Shown piece by piece: positions 15,083 to 22,731 of a stretch of DNA of 22,731 bases; position 1 is the stretch's first letter, and every line of letters starts with the position of its first letter. Origin of the DNA: Enteropsectra breve (taxonomy: Eukaryota > Microsporidia); assembly GCA_024243835.1 (NCBI GenBank), contig JALPMN010000576.1, positions 1 through 22,731 on the forward strand. Direction: 5' to 3'. Below the pieces are notes generated by a model. That model was not told where the DNA came from. It made no database searches and saw only the letters and a program-made list of their open reading frames with translations. Made by a program: the position numbers and the translations under genes.

Positions 15083-17518
15083 ATGATATTTGGAAAAGCA
15101 GAATTTCTACTGGCATTTATTGCTTGTAACAGATGCATAAGCAATATTGAGGGAAATAGCGCCGCTGCTAAAGGAGTATTTGACACACAAGAACGAAGCT
15201 TAGAGGATCCGCAAACAACCAATCCCGAATTAATCCATTTAAATCCTCCTAAGAGAGATAATACTGGTAGCCATGACTCTGTATCATCGGACAATACGCA
15301 TAGCAACTCTTTGAAACTCTCGGACGAATGCTTTCTTAATTTACAATTTAAAATTGACGAAATGAGAGGGCATGTTAATCCTATGGACGAAAATACCGTT
15401 GAAAAGTTTAAGAATTATGAACAAATAATTATAAATAGCTTCAATTTTAGTAAAGCCATAACTTACATAGCTGAAATAACTTCTATGAAAGATAAAGAAG
15501 GTAAGGAAAAATGTCGGCTATTTTATTTGCTAGTTCAGATGCATAAGCTTTTGGAGAATGCGTTTTACAACATCGAGGCTTTGAATGAGCAAACAACAGC
15601 ACAAGCTTCTGCGTTAAATGATTCTCGTAACAACGAAATTGCAAAAATCAAGTCATCATTTTTTTGCTTTAAAATGCATAATATTTTAAAGTTATCAGAA
15701 AAAATACTAAATACAATGATAGAAAATAATTGTGACCAAACAGAAGCTTTTGCTAAATATTATAGTTGGTCATTGGAGCCGTCAATTAACTTATATGATG
15801 AATTTAGAATACTAGTATATGAACGCGATTTTTCGGTCTTCTTGTCTGATGTTATTGGACTACAGAATAAAATGTATAACGAAATATATGGAAAAAGTGA
15901 TGAAGAGAAGATGCTTAAATGGAATGAGTCCGTAAAGCTATATTTTTCTAATCTTGCCGACATGATCGCGAATGGCCCGGAAAAAAATAGAGAAAATAAT
16001 ATAAACAAAGGGGATGATAGACAGGATGCTGCTAGAATGACAGCAACCCATTTAAATACTAAGAAAACAAGCGAAAGTGTTGTCACCGGCGGACATGCAA
16101 ATCGCACTGATGCGAAAACCAAACACCGCGGAGTGTTCGATAGCTCAGATGATGAGGATGATGCAACGAACCCGGGAAAGCCTAAAAAACTGACTGAAAA
16201 AGAATTTCGCGTTTTAGATAATGATATAGATAAGCGTTTTGGGGAAGCAGAAGCATTTTATGCTAAAATCAAAGATAAATATACTACTAATGAGCTGTTA
16301 GAAAAAGTAAATATGTTTATTGGCGAACTGACAAATGCAAGTGAAATAAGGAAAGGAAGTAATGACTGGGACATTCTTAACAAGTATTTAATAGAATATA
16401 AAGACCTTCCTAATATTTTTGAGAAAAATAAAGAAAGATTCAATGATATTAGTGATAAATACAATGAGTTAGTTGGAATTTATAATGCCTTCAAAATAAT
16501 GCATTATGTTGAAAGTAATTTCTATACAGAAGTTCAAAAGAAAGTAGATTTAATTATGCCTTTGGTAGAGGAGATTACATCCACGTGTGAAAATTTAGAT
16601 AGATTTTATGAGTCAATAAAGCGCCGTTATGAAAAAGCCTATCCTGAGGTACAGCCTATATTTGTTTCAATCGAAAAAGAACAAAAGGAAAACCAAGAAA
16701 AACAGGCTAGGAAGAACAGTGAAGAGCAAGAGGTTATTGGAGATAGAAAGATACCACGCAAAGATATTGAGGATTCATCCAAGCCAGTAAAAACTGGAGT
16801 CACCACCGAAGCAGATTCAACAAAAAACACTTACAACGTTGCGAATGGTAGGTTTGGGACTGGTTATAGAGTTGCTAGTGATTCAAACCAAAGACAATTA
16901 AACCAAAGTCATTCAAACCACAGTAATTCAAGCCACAGTAATTCAAACCACAGTAATTCAAACCACAGTAATTCAAGCCACAGTAATTCAAGCCACAGTA
17001 ATTCAAGCCACAGTAATTCAAGCCAAAGTTCTAGAGTTGTTGGGGGTCCTAGTGTTGTTGGGGGCCCTAGAGTTGAGAGCCATAAAACGACTGACGAAAA
17101 TATTGTGAATGGTGGTTTCGAAGCTGGCCGTTTAGATGAAGGTAAAGGAACTAAACAAAGTACTGAGACTAAAAGTGTCAAAAGCGATAGTTTAAAGAAT
17201 AATCCTTATAAGAATAATAATCTTGTGAAAGAAGCTCTGGAATATCATGCTATAAAAGAGCAAAAAAGAAAGCATGGTAGAAAGGTTGAAGATTTTATGG
17301 AAAATGGCAGCAGAGAAAATATTCTTGGCGGTGATGCCACTGATGAAGATGAATTGAGTGGTGGTTCTTCTAAAACAAATATTCCGAAAGGGCAAGGAAC
17401 TTCTGATAATGAGAAGGATAACAGTGGTGAGAGTAAAAGCTACTTTAAAGAATGCGCAGCTATTGGAATTGCAGGGATTGTGATATGTGCTGTTATCTTT
17501 GCTTTCTTCAAAGCGTAA
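15083..17518 (+). CDS. Secreted helical protein with His/Ser/Asn repeats and C-terminal membrane anchor
   Basis: This encodes 811 residues from the ATG at 15083, preceded by AAAAATTTTGCCC; the in-frame TTG two codons earlier is rejected. MIFGKAEFLLAFIACNRCIS is a signal peptide. Residues 80-300 are helical and weakly resemble the N-terminal body of the family at 18755-21055 (shared pattern IIIN..N, a lysine-rich loop, LLxM, LE..YN). An acidic linker (VFDSSDDEDD) follows near residue 350, then a second helical or coiled-coil block to about residue 560. Residues 608-647 are Q/H-S-N-S-[SN] pentapeptides, then two VVGGP units and a charged low-complexity region. The last 20 residues (AAIGIAGIVICAVIFAFF) form a membrane anchor. 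The layout suits a surface or secreted host-facing protein, with the repeat as a possible metal-binding or variable surface patch. No known domain was identified. Confidence 0.85.
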   Translation: MIFGKAEFLLAFIACNRCISNIEGNSAAAKGVFDTQERSLEDPQTTNPELIHLNPPKRDNTGSHDSVSSDNTHSNSLKLSDECFLNLQFKIDEMRGHVNPMDENTVEKFKNYEQIIINSFNFSKAITYIAEITSMKDKEGKEKCRLFYLLVQMHKLLENAFYNIEALNEQTTAQASALNDSRNNEIAKIKSSFFCFKMHNILKLSEKILNTMIENNCDQTEAFAKYYSWSLEPSINLYDEFRILVYERDFSVFLSDVIGLQNKMYNEIYGKSDEEKMLKWNESVKLYFSNLADMIANGPEKNRENNINKGDDRQDAARMTATHLNTKKTSESVVTGGHANRTDAKTKHRGVFDSSDDEDDATNPGKPKKLTEKEFRVLDNDIDKRFGEAEAFYAKIKDKYTTNELLEKVNMFIGELTNASEIRKGSNDWDILNKYLIEYKDLPNIFEKNKERFNDISDKYNELVGIYNAFKIMHYVESNFYTEVQKKVDLIMPLVEEITSTCENLDRFYESIKRRYEKAYPEVQPIFVSIEKEQKENQEKQARKNSEEQEVIGDRKIPRKDIEDSSKPVKTGVTTEADSTKNTYNVANGRFGTGYRVASDSNQRQLNQSHSNHSNSSHSNSNHSNSNHSNSSHSNSSHSNSSHSNSSQSSRVVGGPSVVGGPRVESHKTTDENIVNGGFEAGRLDEGKGTKQSTETKSVKSDSLKNNPYKNNNLVKEALEYHAIKEQKRKHGRKVEDFMENGSRENILGGDATDEDELSGGSSKTNIPKGQGTSDNEKDNSGESKSYFKECAAIGIAGIVICAVIFAFFKA
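16904..17023 (+). repeat. 15-bp coding minisatellite (H-S-N-S-S/N)
   Basis: Seven consecutive 15-bp units CACAGTAATTCAA[GA]C occupy 16919-17023, differing only at the G/A that switches Ser to Asn. A degenerate unit (CAAAGTCATTCAAAC) precedes them at 16904-16918. The very low divergence between units indicates recent expansion or ongoing homogenisation. The unit keeps the frame, so copy number could vary without breaking the protein. Confidence 0.95.
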
Positions 17519-18156
17519 TGAGCTAGATATTTATTAAAGTAAGTTACTTAAAGTTATCAAAATTTAAATAAGACTTTATAGAGAATGTTAGATTGTTGCT
17601 TAAATATTTTATTTATTTTAGTGACTTATCATATTATACTTTGTATCTTAATAATTGTATTTATAGCTGACTTAAAACGTAGTTTAATATTGTTCAGTGA
17701 TGGTTTCATTACAACAATTTAGTCTTTTAACGGGGTATTACATAATAGCATCCAATCAATTTAAGACTAAAGGGGATAATATTTGAGAGTAATATCGTAC
17801 AAGCTAGAGCATTGCATGCGGTATAAGTACTAAATTTCAACACTATTTCTTTTTACAACAAATTAATTAAATACACGGTAATTGTATTTTTGATTGGGGA
17901 ACAGATTTCACATTAAAAATTTAAAAAACTAAAAATTAAATGAACATTTGTATTCTATTGATTCATAAACCATTCGCAGCGTTTCAGATATACTTCTTAA
18001 AGCGTTATTAAATTGTATCTGAGAAAATTTGAGCTAATGCGCAATGTTATCATTTTCAACTTAGCATACTTGGATCTTTGCTCAATAGCACCAATGATTC
18101 AATAGCTTTTGTTGAAAATATGTATATGAGCTAATATTTTAATTAAAGTACCCTTA
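17519..18156. other. Intergenic region, about 640 bp
   Basis: AT-rich sequence between the repeat-protein gene and the transposase relic. AAGTAA-G-TTACTT just after the stop codon is a small inverted repeat. A minus-strand frame at about 17940-18050 (NNALRSISETLRMVYESIEYK) reads as protein-like and could be further transposase or gene debris. The stretch at 17738-17785 resembles the upstream region of the gene at 21055. No intact gene was seen. Confidence 0.4.
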
Positions 18157-18721
18157 TCATGATTTTATCTTGTTCCAACAGCTTTGGATCACAAGAGCTC
18201 TTCTATTATCATACTTGCGAGTAAATAGGCGGGTTCCATCCATCTCGACAGTTGAGCAAGCACCGCCATTTTAATCTCCATCGAGCAAGCAGTACTCTTT
18301 AAAAAGATTATTGTAGTTTGCCATTAAAAGAGATTCACTTCTCCTCTCAATCCTCATTGCTTCTGCTTTGCAATAAAAGATGATATTTTCCAGTAAGCAT
18401 AAATAAACTCAATTATCCGACTTATAGAAAATATGGAATAATAATAGTATTGTTGTTAAAGATATTAAATGCTCCTCTACAGCTTCTTTTGTTGCTACGC
18501 CACCAAAGATCAAACCAGTGTCTTTTTAAACCGTTCTTTTTATTTTAAATCCGATTTCCGGGCGCTGGCATCATTTTTAAGGTAATCATTCTTACTCTCT
18601 GCGCATATTCAATCGCTTTTCCATTGTTATAATTTTCCTGTAGTATTCTACTCTTCGCATCAGCTCGGAAATCTAACTGATAGATCTGTCCTTCATAAAA
18701 AACGTTTATAGAACAACTAAA
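18157..18721 (-). pseudogene. Decayed ISXO2/IS1595 (Merlin-like) transposase
   Basis: No long frame is open here, but joined minus-strand frames carry the family's features in order. From 18721 down: NNGKAIEYAQRV..I followed by APGNRI, matching the N-terminal 'A.E.AQ..GLI...CP.CGN.M' zinc-ribbon region (stop at 18545-18547). Next, in the same frame, RSNKRSCRGAFNIFNNNTI matches 'C....SIR..SFF..S.I'. Then, in a second frame, RIIEFIYAYWK matches the helix 'IL.LIY.W'. Finally, in a third frame, NGGACSTVEMDGTRLFTRKY matches the catalytic 'GG.G..VEIDES.F..RKYNRGR' box with the first Asp at 18238-18240. It carries at least three stops and two frameshifts. The second half of the catalytic domain is not recognisable. 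Terminal inverted repeats were not found. Such elements are known from microsporidian genomes. Confidence 0.65.
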
Positions 18722-18754
18722 TTAATCCATGTAAAAGTTTGAAGAATATTTATT

Positions 18755-21055
18755 TTAGATAGATGCTTCTGGCACAGCAGCGCCTTTGCTGTCTGATCTC
18801 ATCATAACGATAATCACTATAATCAAAGCAATTGCACTAATTGCTACTATCACTATCATTCCCTTGTGCTTATCGACTTTATCCATAAGAGTTGGCTTTT
18901 TATTGGGGTCTGATGTCTTATTCTCAAGCCCTGATGCAATGGCAGTGTTTTGCTCCTTAAGGGCTACTAGTTTTGCTTTTATAGCCGCTATTACATTAGT
19001 GAATCTGTTTTCAATATCAACATTCAGGTCATTCATATTGTTCAGAAGCAAGTTAAAATCAGCCTCAGTTTTCAATTCGGTTTGATATCTTTCTAATTTA
19101 CGTGATGCCGTGTTAGCGAAGGCCTCCAGTGGCTCGATTTCCTTCAACCGCTCATCAAGGAAGGCCAAATTCTTCTGAAGAATTTCCTTCTTATTTTTGA
19201 GATTCTCGTCGGTTGGCACACTTTAAAGATGCTCATCGATCTGCGTTATCATCTTTTCCATGCTTTGTTTCAGTGCCTCATTTTCTTCCTTGTTGTTTAT
19301 CTCAGCAAGCTTGCTTTTCCCGTCCTCTAAGATTTCTGCTAGTTTGATAGCGAGATCCTGGCATTTTGCGCGCTCAACTGCCTCCTTCTCTCTGTTATTC
19401 ACGACCTGAACAGGATCCTCTTTTTCAGCACCATCGGGTTTTTGTTCTGTTGGTATTTTCTTTTCGTGTGAATCATCAACTACCGGTGGATCGCTTGTTG
19501 TCGAATTATCAGGCTCTGCTGGCTCCTCTATAAAGTCTTTGAATTCAGGATGTTGTTTCAAAAATGCCAGTGCTTCGCTCCATTCTTTATAGATAGGGCT
19601 ATGTTCATTACAGCAATATAGATACCCTTGATTACGATTTGGCTTGTTAGAAAATTTTCTTACAAAATCTCTTATTTGTGACAATAATACATTTATTGCC
19701 ACTACTTTACTATAGCATTTTATATTTGCTTTATTAATTTCTACACCATCTATACAACCTTTATTCATCTTATATTCGTAATCGAGGATAGTAACAATGT
19801 TTGCGATTATAACCATGTTTGTTTTTTCTTTACTCTTATCACGATTAATTTTCTCCGCGGCCGCGTTAAAAGCGGCACTAAGATCGTAATTATCTACTAT
19901 TACCTTATCCATTCTTATAACCTGCTTATTCATGTCATTTGCTAAACCACTTGCCTGCAATATTTTTTGACGATTATTAATTTCAGTTTCAAGATCGTTG
20001 TAAAACTTCTCATAGGAACAACCCGGCTCATCAGTTAGAACCACTTCATCATTAAATTCCTTCTGGGTGATGGGAGTTTCAATTTTAAAAGAAGTTTCTT
20101 TTGTAGTATTTATTGATTTGTATGCAACAGAAGTGTCCATATTTATAAACTTTTCATATTCTTTTTGGCTGAGTATGAACTCCAATGCATGGTCATAGCT
20201 CATATATAGCTCGAGCGGAAAAAGGACTCTTGTAAGAAAGCATTCTATTTTGCCACGCCTTATAAAATCACGTGAAATCTCAGTCGTTATAGAACCCATT
20301 AGTCTGAATATGCTGTATCGTCGTTGAATGAATAACGCATTCTGGGAATTTATTTTTTCTCGTACTATAGAAATAGCAGTATTGAAATCGTTGAGAGTTG
20401 AAGGCTGCTTTGTTTCATGGTTCAACGTTTTTGTGACTTGCTGTATGCAGATTTGTTCTAGTTCATAACATTTGATTTTATTTTCTGCTTCCTCTAAAAT
20501 CTTTTTATGTTCGTTGGAAGTCTGGTTATACAAATGTTCCAAAGCTACAATCATTTCAAGTAGGACTTTTAAATGCTTGCGCACATTTTTTACATCCTTC
20601 CGATTTTTAGCTTCAATTTGCACAAATGCAAATTCCGACGCAGCATTTAGATTAAGATTATTTATAATGATAGGCAATATGTCTATTTCATGATTCGTGA
20701 AGTCAAATTCTTCACTTAATTCACCTCCAATTTTATGATGATTTTGTTCTTGATTAATAAAAAATTTTTTATAAAAATCCTTTACACTACCATTATGACT
20801 AAAAACATGACCTGGGAGTTCGGTTGATACAAGAGTGTTGTTATCTTTGTTATCGTCAGCATTATGCGGAGGCACTGTTTCACCCTTTGGATTGGGCTGT
20901 GGAATTGGACTTTCATGCGCTTTTTCTACTTGATCACCGCTGATTTTAGCTGCTTGTGGTGATGAAAGTGGTGTTGGTCCTACTGTTTCATCTGATGGCA
21001 CACATTTGCTGATTGCAATCAATGTCAATATCATGTCATATCCGTTGAACAGCAT
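18755..21055 (-). pseudogene. Secreted/membrane-anchored family gene split by an in-frame TAA
   Basis: The ATG at 21055 follows AAAAAATTTCACCC. MLFNGYDMILTLIAISKC is a signal peptide. The upstream 610 residues comprise a Pro/Ser-rich segment, a helical body aligned over more than 250 residues with the gene at 21389-22731, an acidic linker and a coiled coil ending MITQIDEHL, then TAA at 19223-19225. The same frame continues without another stop for 155 more codons to TAA at 18755-18757. It carries on the coiled coil (PTDENLKNKKEILQKN) and ends in a membrane segment (MIVIVAISAIALIIVIIVMM) and the tail AAVPEASI, matching the C-terminus SDAVSEAAI of the neighbouring paralog. One base change therefore separates protein from anchor. 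It may be a pseudogene, a newly soluble secreted form, stop readthrough or a sequence error. If the stop is used, the product is 19223-21055. Confidence 0.8.
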
Positions 21056-21388
21056 GGGTGAAATTTTTTAAAAAATTTTATAGGGGTATTTTATAATAAT
21101 ATCAATGGTGTTCAAGATTAAAGGAGAAAAGACGTTTGAAATACAAATCCTATCCACTTTAAACAATGCATTTGTATAAATTATAAATTAAAAAGTGATG
21201 ATAGTTTATATTACCAAAGAAAATGCATTTACGATCACTTTTATTAATACTCTATGCTATAATAATAACCGCCTCTGTAAAATATCGTTACTTTATTTCT
21301 ACAAATCTAACCTACAGCACTATTTAAATACTTAAGACATGTATTTAAATTAATGAAGATCTAAATGAAATTTAATAAATAATCTTTT
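21056..21388. other. Intergenic region, 333 bp, with minus-strand start signals
   Basis: On the minus strand, TACCCCTA (centred near 21085) lies about 30 bp before the ATG at 21055, with AAAAAATTTCACCC abutting the ATG. The rest is AT-rich spacer after the stop of the right-hand gene, with nothing else recognised. Confidence 0.5.
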
Positions 21389-22731
21389 TTAAATAGCTGC
21401 TTCTGATACGGCATCGCTTTTGTTGCTTATCTTTAAAACAACAGCAATTGCTAATATTAGAGTGACTGCTCCTATCAGTATCTTTCCTTTGTGTGCAAGT
21501 ATTTTACTCATTAGCGAAGGCTCAGTTTTAATCTCGTTTTCATTTTTTGGGTCTTGTTTTACTGGTGATGCATTAGCCTTGGAAGAATCGGTTACAACCG
21601 GAATCTCTATTTTAGGCTTCTCAACTTCTTCTTTTCTTATAGCTTCACTCGACTCTGTGCTTTCTGTTGATGTCGTACTGACATCAATACCGCTGGGATG
21701 AGAATCTTCTGCTAAATCATCGATGCACGGCATTACAATTGTGTTAGTTTCTGATGACTCCTCAATAAAAGCTTTGTATTCTGGATGGTGTTTCAAAAAT
21801 CTCAGTGCTGCCTTATCATCTGCCTTCATATAACTATGATATACACAGCAGCCTATAAAGTCATTAATTAGGCTCGGCTTTTTACTCTGTGCTTTTATAA
21901 ATGGTATTATAATATTCCTCATAAATACCAATATGCCAACCATGTTGTTATAGCAATGTACCTTGTCTTTCTTAGATTTGCTTTCTTCTTTGAATCGGCA
22001 ATAATTAAGCCTGAAAGCCCAATTTAGAATAGTTACTATTTTGCCTATTATGTCCATGCTTTCTTTTTCTGACGAATTTTCACGTTTAATTTTCTCAACA
22101 GCATACTCAAAAGCTTTTGAAATATTATACCGGTATATTATTATGGTTTGTTCTATTGTGAACACTGCTCTTATTTTTTTTTCCGCTTTAAGTATCATTC
22201 TGTAAAATTTTTTTCTTCACTAACTAAGTCTTTCGAAAATTCGTGCCATGAATATTTTTGTGAACCATCCTTTAGAACCACATCTTTATCAAAGGTCTCA
22301 CTTGTAATAGGAGTTTCTACATTAAAAGTAACTTGTTCCGAGTTAAATGCATGGCTGTTTGCATTAGCCGTTACTCCGTTTTTAAACTTTTCATATTTTT
22401 CATGATTAAGAATGAACTGCAGTGCTGGTTCATAGTTCACATAAAGTTCGTGTGGAAGATAAATTCTCCTAAGAGGACATTTTAATACATTAATATTAAG
22501 AAATTCAGATTCTAAAAACGACTGTATCTCACTCATGCGATTAAGTATGCTATATAGTCTTTTGCAAAATGTTCTTTTGGTAGCTGCTGCATTTATTCGT
22601 GCTACTGAAATAGCACTATTGAGCTCTTCGATCTCTTCGATAGATAAGCATTTCTTGTTTCCAGTGTTTAGAATATTTTCTTCATAGCTCTTAATCTTCT
22701 CGGCAGAGTCCTTAGTTAGTTTTTTATATTC
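21389..22731 (-). pseudogene. Partial, frameshifted paralog of the 18755-21055 gene
   Basis: The gene runs off the right edge: the frame reading leftward from 22731 is open and aligns with the paralog at 18755-21055 (YKKLTKDSAEKIKSYEEN against the coiled region, and NSAISVARIN against NTAISIVREK). It continues through LPHELYVNYEPALQFIL (paralog LFPLELYMSYDHALEFIL). At a seven-A run (T7 on the plus strand, 22208-22214) the homology moves to another frame, the first ending at 22195-22197. The second frame carries on to 21389 (YNISKAFEYAVEKIKREN against YDLSAAFNAAAEKINRDK), then a Ser/Thr/Glu-rich linker, a membrane anchor (GKILIGAVTLILAIAVVL) and the tail SDAVSEAAI. It lacks the long coiled coil before the anchor seen in the paralog. 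Signal peptide and start lie outside. Pseudogene, or a one-base sequencing error in the homopolymer. Confidence 0.8.

Noticed and set aside
16904..17023. Short regular repeats considered as a CRISPR-like array
   Set aside because: Units are contiguous without spacers, in frame within a long coding sequence, and the genome appears eukaryotic.
16909..17181. Antisense frame with LWLELLWLELL repeats
   Set aside because: It is the complement of the 15-bp minisatellite; the apparent leucine pattern is a by-product of the sense repeat.
18400..18525. Minus-strand frame with GLIFGGVATKEAVEEHL, resembling the WVFGG motif of ISXO2 transposases
   Set aside because: It lies before the VEMDG box, so it is in the wrong order, and it overlaps the better-matching RSNKRSCRGAFNIF frame; probably a shadow frame.

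Overview
The window looks like part of a microsporidian nuclear genome, probably a variable (possibly subtelomeric) cluster of secreted-protein families. This assignment is an inference. The intergenic DNA is AT-rich. The genes are intronless and lack bacterial ribosome-binding sites. Several starts sit directly behind an AAAATTT-(g/c)-CC block, with a GGGGC or CCCC box further upstream; both kinds of signal are known from microsporidia. Nearly every predicted product is a lineage-restricted protein with an N-terminal signal peptide. No rRNA, tRNA, CRISPR array or recognisable housekeeping gene was seen.

Layout, left to right. (1) 1-2282, 2637-5513 and 8404-11376 (all +) are three members of one paralogous family: near-identical signal peptide, RING-like Cys/His domain, then a long helical body. 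The first is truncated by the window edge and broken by a stop and a frameshift; the other two are intact. (2) 5951-8281 (-), lying between the second and third copies, encodes a different secreted or membrane protein with a possible leucine-rich stretch. (3) 11865-12173 (+) may be a decayed small secreted-protein gene with a stop at codon 5. (4) 12364-13263 and 13544-14377 (+) are two related short secreted proteins. I read them as degenerate ubiquitin-specific-protease (USP)-like folds with serine at the expected catalytic cysteine and no clear histidine box. (5) 15083-17518 (+) encodes a large secreted helical protein with a His/Ser/Asn pentapeptide minisatellite and a C-terminal membrane anchor. 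(6) 18157-18721 (-) holds an undeclared decayed transposase of the ISXO2/IS1595 (Merlin-like) type. (7) 18755-21055 and 21389-22731 (both -) are two members of a third family (signal peptide, helical body, acidic linker, C-terminal membrane anchor). One is split by an in-frame TAA, the other by a homopolymer frameshift, and the second runs off the right edge.

Taken together the locus looks like a birth-and-death nursery of host-facing proteins: tandem paralogs, patchy near-identity suggesting gene conversion, many pseudogenes and a transposon relic. The most interesting idea is the placement of secreted RING-like proteins beside secreted inactive USP-like proteins, which would suit interference with host ubiquitin signalling. 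That function is inferred and not shown by the sequence.
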